A stretch of DNA of 64,000 bases from Oscheius dolichura. Its lineage: Eukaryota > Nematoda > Chromadorea > Rhabditida > Rhabditidae. Positions 22,713 to 34,237 of the stretch are shown piece by piece. A model generated the notes under the pieces. That model saw nothing but the letters and a program-made list of their open reading frames with translations. It had not been told where the DNA came from and ran no database searches. The stretch lies in contig OW051492.1 in NCBI GenBank assembly GCA_932521035.1, positions 11,036,001-11,100,000 on the forward strand. The letters are read 5' to 3'. Within the stretch, counting starts at the first letter, position 1; every line of letters begins with the position of its first letter. The position numbers and the translations under genes were made by a program.

Positions 22713-23717
22713 TAGGGCGCGTAAAGGAAGTCCTTCTCCTCCTCTGGCTTTGGCAACTTTTCCCTAAATGGGTTACTGTATTTTATGGAAAAAAGAAACA
22801 AGAAGAGAGCCCTGAAACAAGGGCAGCCCTGTTTATGAAACGCTGTACTAATTCTCCTGCTTATATTTAGCCCAATTTTGCTACACTCACTTGTTGACCT
22901 GCAATGATAAGGCTCCTAATGGACGAAAATGAGTCAGGTCAGAAAAGAAAGAGAGAAATTTAAAGCCTTAATGGATAATAAAGTGTACGAGGAGTCATTT
23001 TCTAAAAATAGAAAGGAAATTCGACATGTAGTACTTCCCAGAAGCGACGTTTCTTTTTTCTTCCCGGGAGCCCGCGGCCAAGTGAAGTTATGGGCAATTT
23101 TAGCCCAAAAATGTCTAATTTTCAAAATTCTGTAAGAGTAGTTTTGTAGAGAATTTTCTGGAGAATACAGTAGTATAAAAATTTTATTGAAAACATTATT
23201 TTGCCGCCCCGTAGAGAAGCTTTAATGTTGCCGGTCAGACTTCGCGGCCCCTCCATTCAAATCGTCATTTCCCGCTTAATTACAATATTCAAATCTTTTT
23301 CTGTAAAGTTTAATCGTTTGTTATTGTTCTCCTTTTTCTGTTTATCTCAGTCTGCAGCCTTTGTTTTCGTATTTACTTCCAGGCGCGATGACATCACCCC
23401 GTACAGTCACTCGTTCTTCTGATAAGCTCTCCCGCTTGTCTAGCTCCTTCTATTTATTGCTATACAATTTGGAAGAAGCACAAAAAACTGCACAAGATGA
23501 CTGCAAAATGTTTTATTATTTGCTTGTTATAAAATAGACGAAAAAGACCGGAGAGAGAGAGACTCTGGGAGCCGTAATAAGGAGAGAAGGAGAGAGGCTC
23601 GGTGGCACGACAGGAGGCACGCAAAATACTGAAAATTTGGGACTTATATTTTTTATCAAAGAAGGAGGATACCTTTAAAGTACAGAAAAGAAGAACATAG
23701 TTTTGGATGATACCATT
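22713..23717. other. intergenic, nothing supported
   Basis: Upstream of the VWD/fibrinogen gene and downstream of profilin, both minus strand. ORFs at 22929-23135 and 23201-23422 look non-coding. Confidence 0.3.
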
Positions 23718-25489
23718 TTAATAGTTAATGCTCTTGAAGTAGTCAGCAAGGGAGCCGGTGACTTTGCTGCACGCTTCCGGCTGTACTCCGCCTTCGTAGA
23801 CCGAGATGATCACGGCTGAAAGGGGAGGATATTAAACATTTTAGAGGGACAGACTGCTATATTCATAAAAATCACCCATAGCCCTTTAAAAAAGGCCTAA
23901 AGAAGGTAAAAACCTTGAATAAACCCGTGGCAGGTGCCGGAATCGCGGAATTCCCGTCTAGATCCAAATTCCCCGATCCTCGGGGCTTTTAATCTACTTT
24001 AGAGGGTTACGGTACTTTTTTATTGAATAGGTCTTGAAGCGAATGTTTCAATTAGTCAAAGAACAAAACCCAGACAGTCCATTTCCTATAGGAAAACCCC
24101 CGCTTCGAGACCTTTTATCGAATAATGATCGTGATTTCATGAATTTCAGTGACGAAATTGAAAATTTAGGAATATTTGACCAAAAACTAGCGATAAATTC
24201 TCGAAGCGCGGTTTCTTTGTTGGAAATGGGCTACAGGGGTATAAATAAATCGGGGCGAGACTTTTTCCAATTCTTTGGCTTGTAATTGTATCTAGTGAAC
24301 TTTCTGAAGTCCCAAGCAGAAATTTAGGCATCCTAGTGGGTTCCAGAAAGTCTTCTGGGTCTTTTAACCCAGGAAAAGGGGTTCTGAATGCCAAGAGAGG
24401 GCTCAAACTCCCCAGGGGATCTGTAGGGTACAGTAACCTTTACCAGCTCCAATTTAGAGTCCATTCAAAGTCTATCTGGTTATTTTTCGAGAGCTAGAGC
24501 CAGTCTAGGACCGAGCTCGGCTCGTGGTTCCAAAAAAGAGGAATCGGTCGACCTTCCCGGTCCTATAGACGGAGGACCCCCCTTTCCCGGGTCCTACCAC
24601 GGAAAGAAAAGAATAACTAACCCTGTTTCGTTTTATAGATAAAGAATCCGTTGCTGCCCTTCTTCCCGATGACCCGCTCTCCGTCGGCATTAATCACAAA
24701 GAATTTCTCGCCCTCGAATCGCAGTCCACTGGCCATCAGGCCATCGGAATTGTTGAAGGCTTTCGCGGCGGCGGCGGCCTCTTCTGGGGTGATCTAAAAA
24801 CGTTTTTGTTTAGCTAACTTTTTTAACCTTTTCTAAAATCCCGGATAGTTTTCTGGGCAGCGGTGTGGCTATTTGCGCACGGGGAGGAGGAAACGAGAGA
24901 GGGAGGGAGACTTTCTCGAGGTTTGCACGCCGGCCGGGGCACTTTTTGCACTGTGACGGGTAGTGGGGCAAATGCTGGCGTCTACGAGAGGAAGTGGTGG
25001 GAAAAAACCATAGCGGGAGACGGCTGAGAGCTGGATTCATCGATTTTTTAGCGAAAAATAGGGGGGGAAACATGACGTTTTTCTGCCATTTCAACCCAAT
25101 TTTCCCCCCAATATCCGCCTTTTTGAATATTTTGTCTCCCTAGGGATACTGTAGCCTGTGTTCTATAATATTAAACATCAAGATTAAGTCAGAATATCAA
25201 AAAATGATTAAGGAAGTGAGAAAGTCCAAGTGTCCGCCTGCAGACAGGCTGTTTTCCCGGGAAATGACGTGATTTTTCAAATAGCGCGGCTCTCGTGAAT
25301 TTGCAGTTAAAACAATAAGGAAATCTATGAAATTTAAAGGTCTAATTTGTCTAAAACACGCTAATATACCCCGCTTACTTTGAAATTATCGCTCTTGCCC
25401 CAAACGGAGCCATCAAATCCACAGATGGCCGCCTTGCTGACATTTCCAGATCCGACGAGGTTGTTGTTGACAAGATCGGGCCAGGACAT
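23718..25489 (-). CDS. pfn: profilin
   Basis: Exons 25379-25489, 24622-24793, 23718-23815; 126 aa, typical profilin length. Begins MSWPDLVNNNLVGSGNVSKA, as nematode profilins do (MSW-DL-NN-LVGSG). Then ICGFDGSVWGKS, TPEEAAAAAKAFN, FVINADGERVIGKKGSNGF (the conserved K-G-G/S actin-facing loop) and AVIISVYEGGVQPEACSKV, with C-terminus LADYFKSINY. It binds G-actin, poly-proline and phosphoinositides to control actin assembly. Introns of 585 and 806 bases are unusually long for this window. Confidence 0.97.
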
Positions 25490-26140
25490 TTTATCTTAAT
25501 TTATAAATTAAATATTAATGTTAGGGATAAAATAGAGGAAATTAAGAGTGACTGAGAAAAGGCCGAGGGGTCAAGCGGCCTTCCAGCCACCCCCCAAGGG
25601 GAGTTCTAACCGTTTCGAGATCCAGTTTTCCGGAGACGGAAAGCAACAAATGGAAACAAATAAAGAAGAAGGCTGGAAGAGAGGCCGAAGGGGGAGACCG
25701 AGACCGGGGGAAGAGTGTACAGGCGAGAGGAGAGCCGAGAATACGCGCCGCTGAAAACTAGGGAAGGGGCAGAGGGGGAGAGAGACGGTTTTGCCGCCTT
25801 GAGAACAAACTTCAGAGGTCCGAGGGGCAAAAATCCACTTTTGGAGGGGATTCTGGGGTCAAAAAGACCAGCTGGAGTCAGTTTTTGGTCTCATTACTAC
25901 TTATTTTGGGTGAAAATTGAGGGTATTCGTCATTTTCGACCAGAAAACGTTCTCCAACGGAAGAGAGAACGTCCTGGGCGAATTATGCGTTCTAAAGTTG
26001 AAATTTTTACCAGAAATGGCTAATGTAGACTGAAATCTTTCAGAATATCGCTTTATGAACGTGAGAATTTCCTAATTGTTAGCTAAAAGCGATTAGATCC
26101 TCGGAAAAATCGAGTTTAACCCGAAAATTGCAGTTTCTGC

Positions 26141-26165
26141 GCCTGCGCCCGTAAAATCTCGGCAG
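26141..26165. repeat. family A single arm (A4)
   Basis: GCGCCCGTAAAATCTCGGCAG alone; no complementary arm within 200 bases. Confidence 0.7.
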
Positions 26166-26950
26166 TTATTGTCATTTTTAACCTACAGTAATCAATTAAA
26201 ACCTGCGAATCTTATTGGAAACTGTCTAAAAAGTGGAAATAGATCATATTTCAGTGATTTAAATACAAAAAAAAATGGAGAAAACGAGCACTAGTCGGGA
26301 GAGAGTTGTTGTGTAAGTACCCAGGTCAGCTGGGAGGGAAGGTGTCCGATTACCGCTTTGACCCCCCGCTGTTAGCCGCCTACCCAAAGTACTACTTCTC
26401 GTGATTTTCTGCTTTTTGAGTGGGTGAAAAGTGGGTAAAAACAGTAGGAGACAGGCAACTGGTGGGGGTGGATATTGTCTAGAGACTGACAAATATTCCC
26501 CCCTGTGCCCTCAAGTGACGAGACAGAGGGGCTTACTCCCTCTCAGTTAGAGGAGGAGGTGGTTGTTTATCCACCCTTCCACCCAGCTGGCAGCTGCTCT
26601 GCTCTGCTGTGCTCTTACAGATCAAATAAAACCTGGAGAGAAGACTGGGGAGGAAAAAAGAAATTGGGAGGGAAAATATTGGGAAATCTTTGGGGGACGC
26701 GGTTGAACAGGCCGTTATAAAGGGAAACGAACAGTTGGGCGGAATAAAAACCGTCAATAATTAGAGAGAGCGGGGAAATATCTTTGGAAAATACGATTTG
26801 GCAGTGAAAAATAAGGAAAATGGCCAAAAAATGAAAAAAGTGGAAAAAAAAGCGAAATTTAAGGGTTGAACTGGAAAATCTCATGAAGGATGAGAAAATC
26901 GGGATCAAAAGATCAAAAAGGAGTCAAAATTCGGCTCTAGGGAAGTTTTC

Positions 26951-27033
26951 CCGCACCCGTAGCGTCTCGGCAGCAGCGGGAAAGGATTTGGGAATAAAAG
27001 AACGTTGAGCTGCCGAGATTTTACGGGTGCGGG
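26951..27033. repeat. family A palindromic element (A5)
   Basis: Arms CCGCACCCGTAGCGTCTCGGC and GCCGAGATTTTACGGGTGCGG around a 40-base spacer. Confidence 0.85.
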
Positions 27034-27265
27034 CGCGCGCTGGCTGCAAAGTCGTTTATCGCGCCCTTTTTAACAAAATCCCATATTTGACTTCAAAAAT
27101 ATAAAATTTTTGTTATTCAAAAGGTAGACAAGGTTGTTTTGAGCCTATTAAACAAGAAAAATAGGTTCCCGGGTACGTATTAGCTGGGGGAGAGGCTTTC
27201 TTTTCTCCGTTGCGCGCGCCGGCCATGAGCATATCATGAAATATTCATCTGACAGATTGTCTTAC

Positions 27266-28499
27266 CACCGGCGCGGACGGCTATGATTCCTTTTCCTGAA
27301 ATTTATTGGAATTCGCTAGGAAAAGGAGTGGATCACAGGGGGAAAAGAGTCTAAAACCAACAGAACCCAGCATTGTTTTGTCTCCCCCCGGTGAATGTGC
27401 CGAGGCGATAGAGAGGGAGGAGAGGAGGAGATCGAGTGTAAAGAGGGCCCGAACGGGTGGAGGAGGAGCTCTCCCGGCTAATCGATGTCTTCACAACCGT
27501 CTCCCTCTTCTTTTCGAATTAAAGGAATCGGTAGAAGAAGGGTGGAAATGGATCCTGGGGAGAGAGAATGGAGCGCCAATTGGTCTCTCACTCGAACCGG
27601 GCCTATTTTGACCTCTTTTGTGACTAGGAGTGACCGGGGACAGGGAGAGTGAGAGTCAAGAGCGAGGACAACCATTTCCGCCGGCACGCGGAGGTTCTAG
27701 TGGACGGGTGGATCGAAAAGAGCGGAAAGTACACCGCAGTTGAAGTTTGTGGCGCGGGTCAGCTGTCTAACTGTGGCGCCCTAGGCCTGGAGAATACCGA
27801 TATATCGCTATTTTTGGGCTCAAATTGTAGATCTTGGCCTCCTCTATCTAGGTACCTTACTTGAAAGTTCCTCCATAGCGTCAAAAATGTTGTAATTCCC
27901 TATTTTCCCCACGAGAAGGCGCGATAACCTTGTAGTATTTAAATAAGGATGAAACTGGCCATAAAAATCCAAAATTTGATGAATTTGAGCCATTTTTGAA
28001 TTCAAATTGTAACTCTCGACCTTCTCTATTTGAATATCATGCTTTTTAAGAAGTCCAACAAGGCACAGTTTTCCATTTCTCTACGCCATGGCGCGCCAAA
28101 GCCCGCGCTTTGAAGAAAACACCGTAGAATTGCGGGTAAAAGACGTCGTATAAGGCGAAATTTTAGTCTTTCTGGCCTATTTTTGGGATTAGTTTGTAGC
28201 TTATGACCTCCTCTATTGAACTACATTATTTTTACCATCTCTGGTAAGCTTTGGAGCGCCACAGTTAGACATTTCTCCCAGCAGCGTGCGCTCGAGCCCG
28301 CTATTTGAAGAAACCGCCATATCCTTGTTTTCTTTGAAGTCCACAATTTAGCCAGGAAAAGTGCGGGTGTCTGTCTGCCAAAAAGGTCATTCGTTTTGCA
28401 TAAAGGCGAGGCAAAGAACCTCGAACGGGCCCCGGCCGAACGGAGATTGATGACGGCTGACCACCAGATGAGAACCAGACAGACAGAGAGTCGGGCCAT
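27266..28499 (-). CDS. doubtful secreted peptide gene
   Basis: Two possible exons share phase 1: 28427-28499 encodes a good signal peptide (MARLSVCLVLIWWSAVINLR) and 27266-27295 encodes KGIIAVRAG between a TTTCAG acceptor and a GTAAGA donor. They would be joined by a 1.1 kb intron. A third exon would use an acceptor at about 27045 and end at a stop inside the family A element there. The first exon also stays open to 28221 without splicing. I recognise no product, and exon choice was by eye. Confidence 0.2.
27800..28260. repeat. three degenerate repeats of about 185 bp
   Basis: The block ATTTTTGGGCTCAAATTGTAG...CCTCCTCTAT appears at about 27811, 27988 and 28174, each followed by sequence with GCGCGCCAAAGCCCGC/TTTGAAGAAA. 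Spacing is about 181 and 186 bases. Family D motifs flank the array. Confidence 0.5.
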
Positions 28500-28738
28500 T
28501 TTACCCCATTTTACAATGCCCCGCGTCTCCATTTCAAATTATTTACAATGTTAATAGCTGAATGGAAAGATCAAAATGGAGAATAATTGGTGGGAAGAGG
28601 GTACCGGGAGAAGAGAGACAATTGGTGGGATTACCTCTACCCGACAGAGAGGAGCACCGGGATGAGTGAGTGTGTGAAGACAGCTGGCTACGGGGGGCAG
28701 GCGACGACATTTGGCACCCCCCGACCCCCTCACATAAG

Positions 28739-29373
28739 TCAGAAATGTGGAGGCGGATGGATAATAGGCCGCCAGGAGAGGGGTTTCCCTGAGTTTTCTA
28801 TAGAAAAAATGAAGCAGATAGTGAAAAACCGCCGTGTACTGGTGGTTCTGGCTCCAGGACCCGTTCTCTTTGAAAATTCGGCTAAAACTGAGGCCAACTA
28901 CGCAAAAATTAGAAGAAAAAGATGAATATAAGAAGTAGGACCAAGAGGAAGAGCCCAGTTACCTTCTAGGCGGATTTTTACGGCTCGGTCGTCGGTAGTT
29001 CGATTCCCTGCATCCGTAAAGTCTCGGCAGGGCAAAGGTATAAAGGCGTCAGAGTTTTGTACCCGTTTTGGATAAAGACGATCCTCCTGCCGATAGTTTA
29101 CGGGTGCAGGGGATCGGATTAGCGTGTACCCAGCCGGTTTCGGGGTCCTTACCGCGGATTGGACGGGGAATACAGCCTCTCAAGGATTAAAAAACAGTAC
29201 GAAGAGTATTTTACTAGTTTTCTATCAAATATCAGTTGAATTTGAAGATGATAAAGCTTTCTAAAACTGTAAATACCGTTGGGAAGATGCCTTGAGCTTG
29301 AGAAATAGTGAAAAGAGGGGGAAAGGGGGATAAGTACAGGAAGAAGGCCTGCTCGTCGCTTCTGTTGAAATTC
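28739..29373 (-). CDS. possible small spliced gene, 3' part
   Basis: Five short exons with canonical GT-AG introns fit one frame to a TGA stop: 29338-29373, 29277-29296, 29153-29178, 28963-29007, 28739-28797 (61 aa). Fragments: KRRAGLLPLK, GCIPRPIRGNRTTDDRAVKI and GKPLSWRPIIHPPPHF. The 28963-29007 exon takes its acceptor (ATGCAG) from the end of family A copy A6, which forms most of that intron. I could not find the 5' exon or start and recognise no family. The frame consistency is suggestive, but I searched many combinations. Confidence 0.3.
29006..29110. repeat. family A palindromic element (A6)
   Basis: Arms CCCTGCATCCGTAAAGTCTCG and GCCGATAGTTTACGGGTGCAG around a 60-base spacer. Confidence 0.85.
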
Positions 29374-30291
29374 CTGGGGACTTTTTGTGGAAAAATGTGT
29401 CTAGACTAATGATTCGATATGTTTTAGAATAGGAGAAAGTTTCGGAAGAGCGAACAAAACGTATAAAACTCGGCGGGAAGGAGCAGCACCCTCGAAGACT
29501 CAGCCCGGCCGTTATAAGAGTTTCTGAAGTTTTCGAAAAAGAATATTCTGGAGGGGAATAGTGTAAAAGTCGTAAAAGAGGGGTCTCTTCTTCCTAATTG
29601 TGAAATACTCCCTCCTATTTTCTTCCTCTGACTCATTAGAAATTAAGAAATCGGTGTGACGAGCAGAAAACAACCCCCCCCCCCCCCCCGCAAGTAATTT
29701 GTTAACTAAAACATGTAGCCCCCGAGCCACAGCTGACGACTATGAGTGGGTGACGAAACACCGACGGCAGGCAGCAGCAGCAGTCTTTCTTTTCCGGATT
29801 GATTCATTGAAACAGACTGAAGCGACAACGACAATGGAGAGAAGAATGGGCGACGACATCTTCCGTCACCGTTTTTTGCCGCCAAATTAAAAGAACAGCT
29901 TTTGAAATTACCCTTAAAAAATTCATAATTTTCTACTGATTCTGAATAACTACTTTAAAAATTATAAAAATGTCAAATTTTGAAGAAATAGGCAAGTTTC
30001 AAGATTGTTCAATGAATATCGTCCAACGCGCGCCCGGCTCGCCCGCTGTTTACGCGCATTGGCGCGCACTTACAGTAGGTTAGAAAACTCGCTTTTTTTT
30101 ATAAAATAGGCGGAAAATATGTTTATAATCTGACTTTTCCGACAATTTCCATTGAACAACATGAATATTGTTTGAGGATGATGTTATACTGGCAAAAGAA
30201 GGAGACCTCATTACAGTGGAGGGGATTGCCGGGGACACAGGGCCTGCCAGCTATTACTGACGGGCAGAATGGATCTAAACCATTGAATAGA
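29374..30291. other. intergenic, polyC tract and family C copy C3
   Basis: Contains a run of 16 cytosines at 29674-29689 and a minus-orientation family C element at about 29925-30095. ORFs here (29424-29730) have no signature. Confidence 0.4.
29925..30095. repeat. family C element, minus orientation (C3)
   Basis: Read on the minus strand: CTACTGTAAGTGCGCGCCAA, TAAACAGCGGGC, GTTGGACGATATTC, then TTGACATTTTTATAATTTTT and a diverged TCAGTAGAAAATT end. Confidence 0.85.
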
Positions 30292-32973
30292 TTAAAAAAT
30301 ATAAAGAACTGGACCTTCTGTTGTGATTATTTTGAAATTTGGAGTTCTTGAGGTTACGGTATAGACGAAATACGGTGGACTAGCCGTCGTAGAGGGGACT
30401 GTTATCCTAAAATGTGGATTCTTCATCTCATTTTTCTTTTCTCGCCTAGCTACGGTAGTCGTCGTCGTCGTCGTTGTGGTAGTTGGCATTTTACAGCAGA
30501 TTGACCTACCGTAGACATCGGCATCAGCTTTTACACAGGTAGAATCATCTAGAGCCGTTTTTAGACCTTTAAATGGATTTAAACGTACCGGGACACTTGT
30601 TATTCAACCCTTCTACTGGGGTACATTCCATTATTAGCTGGCTTCCCTCATAATGGAGCGGTGTACCCCGGCCCGGGCAGAAAAGATAGTTCGAGAGGAT
30701 GGAGACTTGTGTCGTTTGGGTTATCTTCCTCGTAGAGGTCTCATACTCTAGTAGGAGCTCTTTTAGGCTTTCTGAAAGAGGACGATTGACAGATTACTAC
30801 AGGAACATGCTAAACAAGAGGAAGCGTGTCTCCTGCACCCGTAAAGTCTCGGCAGCTAGACGTACAGAACATTGGAGAGCGATTCATACCAAATGGGGGA
30901 ACTGCCGAGATTTTACGGGTGCGGGGAAACTGGCGACGCTTTGGGCCAGTACAATGTATTTTCAAGGGAAACAAGTCAATTTTTTTCTATTTTTTGATGT
31001 AATAACCCTTGTACTAGTTACAGTGTGCCAAAGATTGTTGACCTGTTGCACCGAAAAAGCGCAAAGCTGGCGCGATTCCCCCAAAAATGGCCTAAAACCC
31101 GGGAGCAGCTCAAGTTTGGGGAAACCTACTGTAGCCCTTCTTCTCATCGTCGTCTGAATGAAATTCATAGGGAACTGGAAGGAGGAGATGGTCCAGGTCT
31201 TTTGTAACTGGAAAATATACCATTTTTTAGAGGAAAGGTGAATTTCTACCTTCAACTGTGGATATTGGAGGTGCCCTCTTCGGCTTGGTACAACAGAAGC
31301 CAATAATTGAGCCGGTCATACTTTGACAAGTGAATCCTACTCTAAAAATTGTTCCTTACTTTAAAATTATTAAATTTTGGGCAATAGAGGGCGAATTACC
31401 TTTGGATACTGTAATCTTCCCCGGATAGTGATAAGCGCGCCCCAATCGCAAACTAGGGAAAGCTTCAATTTTCTTTATTTTGTCTAACTTTTTCAATTTT
31501 TTTGTTGTGTTGATTAGAAAGATTACAGTATCCTCTATTAGAAAAACAAGAAATTGACTGAACTTACCCGCACATACTGACCCCAACGGTGCATTTAATC
31601 GGCTGATGGGTTATTGGCTCCAAGTAGGCTCTACTTCCCTTGGGGCATTGTGCTGAACCAGATTTATGGTACTATTACGGCAGTAGGGTTACCCTGGACG
31701 TCTACACTACAGCAGAAACCCCAACTGGCTCCCGGCACGGCCGGAGTACAGACGAAATGTGCCGGACATTCGGAGACATGCCTCATGGGGTCGCACTTCA
31801 TTGAGCGGCCTGTTAGGGGATGGTCGTAATGTATTTGACCCAATGGACATATTCCTGGAAGTTTTCTATACAAAAAAATACAGTAGGCGCGTTTCTGGCG
31901 TATTGTAAGCGCGCGTCAACAGTTGTAAACAGCGGGCAGAGCGTCCGACGAAATTCGCTAAACAAATTGAAACTGCATTTTTCTGATCTTTTTTGACATT
32001 TTTCTAATTTTTTAAGTAGATATTCAGATTCAGGAGAAAATTCTGAGTTTTTTTAGGGTAAACCTACCATATTCTGGTGTACAGCAGAAGCTCTGCTGGG
32101 CATGCCCGGTGCACAAGAAATCCGGCGGGCAATTATCCCCAATTGGGCTGTGATCACAGCGCAGGGGTTGATAATTCCTCGGTGAGGCATAAGCCAATGT
32201 TCCCAGAGGGCAGGAGCCTAAATTCTAGTATTTTTCTGTTTGAGAAAGGGAGAACCTTGTCTGGTCCGGCCGCAGCAGACATGCCTTCGGAATAAGCCGT
32301 CATAGACACAGTGATATCCTTCGGGGCAGGCGTCGCTGTTCGCGCAAGTTACGGGTTTATTTGACGGTGAGACGAGGAGGCTCTCCCCGGCGGAGCAGGC
32401 TGTACTCTGACAGAAACGGGTGCACTCTTGCATTGTGGTGAATTGATTCTGGTTTATTCCTTTGCAATCGAAGAATTTGAATGGTTTACACCTAAATTTT
32501 GTATAAAAATATGTAAATAAATAGAAAAAAATACAGAAATAAATATAAAAATAGTATAAAAAGGAAAAAAAAACCTCACCTAAGCTCAAGAGTATCGAAA
32601 TAATATTTAGTAGTTGTTGCTATTATACAATCTCCATAGCCAGGATTAGGTGGAAGCGAACAAATGCTCTCTAAATGAATTTATATCAATTTTAACGACC
32701 ATAGGCACCTCTCGTCTGGCAGCAGTATTTTATACTGACACCAAAATGTTTCTGTATTGTAGAGATGCATTTGTAATCCTTGGAACAGTCTCTATCTCTA
32801 CTACAGAGACGGATATTCCTGTTATTTTTCTCAGGAAGTGTATTATCTGGGCAAAATTCTGAATATACAGTAATAATACACCAGAACAAGGATGGAATAC
32901 CTTCTAGCGAGCCGTATCTTTCAGCTGAAGCTAGAATAATAATAAAAAATAGAAATAAATGCATTTTATCCAA
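30292..32973 (-). CDS. secreted Kunitz and lustrin-type Cys-rich repeat protein, 484 aa
   Basis: Ten exons close in frame: 32901-32973, 32709-32858, 32580-32670, 32256-32491, 32068-32217, 31693-31854, 31568-31652, 31250-31341, 30589-30747, 30292-30548. Signal peptide MHLFLFFIIILASA; an N-terminal Cys unit (FCPDNTLP...CSKDYKC...YCCQ); a Kunitz domain (CSLPPNPGYGDC, KYYFDTLELRCKPFKFFDCKG, FTTMQECTRFC); then about five lustrin-type units of the form CPxG...C...C...FxC...FCC; finally a run of ten Thr (PTTTTTTTTTTVARR) and a Ser/Thr-rich tail. The residue after the second Kunitz cysteine (P1) is Ile, so trypsin inhibition is unlikely. Nematode Kunitz/lustrin proteins often act in cuticle formation and moulting; that role is inference. 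Confidence 0.85.
30832..30924. repeat. family A palindromic element (A7)
   Basis: Arms CTGCACCCGTAAAGTCTCGGC and TGCCGAGATTTTACGGGTGCG; lies in the 30748-31249 intron of the Kunitz/lustrin gene. Confidence 0.9.
31010..31105. repeat. family B half element (B3)
   Basis: CAGTGTGCCAAAGATT, TTGCACCGAAAAAGCGCAAAG and GCGCGATTCCCCCAAAAATGG match the right half of family B. It sits in the same intron as A7. Confidence 0.7.
31880..32060. repeat. family C element (C4)
   Basis: GGCGTATTGTAAGCGCGCGTC, TGTAAACAGCGGGCAGAGCG, ACGAAATTCGCTAAACAAATT, right end GATATTCAGATTCAGGAGAAAATTCTGAG. Intronic in the Kunitz/lustrin gene. Confidence 0.85.
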
Positions 32974-33022
32974 TATAAAAGAAACAAATCAATGAGTAAT
33001 TGGAATAGGCTCGAGAAGATGG

Positions 33023-34237
33023 TCACTCAACAATTTGTGATGGTGCAAACAATCGACGAGGATGGCCACTTGGGGTGTGATAATACGGAAGCGATCTGTT
33101 TACTTACTAGCCTTCGTAAAAGGAAGAAATGAATACGTTTCGGAAAATGGCGGATGAGATCCACCAGTGGTGCTCCGTCAAGGGTTTGCTCACATTTGCA
33201 TAATTCCATTGACACCAGTGGTTGACACGAGAGCAAATAGTGTCAATTGAGTGCCACTTATCTTGTTATCTGGGGCCTAAATGTAACAAACAATATAAAT
33301 TAATACAAAAGCATACCTGGTGCCATGCAAGGTGGCCAGAGCTGGTTCTTCCCATCGAATCAGTCAGCGCATCCACGTCTCCCATATCGATTTCGTTCTA
33401 AATAATGGTAAGATAAAAAAGAACTTGAATATAACGCACCCTTTGGGAGAGGGAAGAGGGCGGATTGCTTCCCCTGGAGGAGGACTCAGCGGTGCCGCCG
33501 GGATGGCCACCGGCACAGGATCCTGGGCATGAGGAGCATTTGGCGCTTGCTGGGACCATACATGGGCAAAACGCCCAATTTCGGGCGTAAAACGGGCGAT
33601 TCATTTCTTGGTCAGTTTCAAAACTTTGCAGCTTGTAGAGCACGTCAAGACGATTCTAACAAGCCTGCTCATAGCTCAAATGGACAGAAAGAAAAATCGC
33701 TAGCCTCACAAACGTTGACTTGGTTGAGATTGGTCTCAGGAAGCGTTACGTAACGTTCCTTTATCAAAGTTTGTGAGGCTAGCGATTTTTCTTACGGTCC
33801 GTTTGAGCGATGACCAGGCTCATTAGAATGGTCTTGACGTCCTCTACAAGATGGTCCTTGAATTTTAAGAATTCATCGAGAAATACCCGAGACACGGGCA
33901 CAAACGCCCGACACGCCCGTTTTACGCCCGAAAACGGGCGCGCCCGGGCTATGTATGGCTGGGACTGACCGCGGTGCAGGAGCACGGCCTAAAGATAGAA
34001 GAAAAGAATCGTGCACCTTAGGATAGGTGGTTAGAGATACTAACCAAATCTACAATTCGACTTTGATACTCCTAAAAATGAGGTTTCAAAAATCAATCAT
34101 ATGCCGCTCCCTAAAAATCTTATCCATAGATGTTGCCCACTTTTCCTCTCAATGTTTTTAATCTGCCATTTGAAATGTACTCCGTAGCGTGACCCTAATT
34201 TCAATTCCGCTCCTTTGATGTGCGGAGCAGCAGCCAT
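33023..34237 (-). CDS. unknown protein, 149 aa, with fold-back intron
   Basis: Seven exons fit one frame: 34181-34237, 34045-34071, 33970-33988, 33440-33549, 33317-33397, 33194-33276, 33023-33095. Product begins MAAAPHIKGAELKLGSRYG, then EYQSRIVDLAVLLHR, a Ser/Gly/Cys-rich stretch, NEIDMGDVDALTDSMGR and ISGTQLTLFALVSTTGVNG, ending FAPSQIVE. It has no signal peptide or membrane segment. I do not recognise it; the first 35 residues look like a helical domain. Intron 33550-33969 is almost entirely an inverted repeat. An alternative end reads through the GTGAGC donor to a TGA at 33190. The minus-strand frame to 33779 ending DRKKNR comes from the inverted repeat. Confidence 0.5.
33551..33967. repeat. 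fold-back inverted repeat forming an intron
   Basis: Two arms of about 185-200 bases (33551-33735 and 33765-33967) are imperfect complements around a spacer of about 30 bases. They share TTCGGGCGTAAAACGGGCG exactly and AAATCGCTAGCCTCACAAAC exactly. The outer ends (GGGACCATACATGGGC and its partner) lie within 20 bases of both splice sites of the 33550-33969 intron. The frame ending in DRKKNR-stop is found in both arms. Confidence 0.85.

Larger units (their letters stand above)
25490..27265. other. intergenic, holds family A copies A4 and A5
   Basis: Upstream of profilin. Apart from the family A sequences I see no gene. A 102-aa frame at 25715-26023 and others here lack any signature. Confidence 0.35.

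Noticed and set aside
33398-33985. Minus-strand frames ending in DRKKNR and the overlapping 81-aa frame
   Set aside because: They run through the fold-back repeat; splicing 33970 to 33549 gives a better continuous model.
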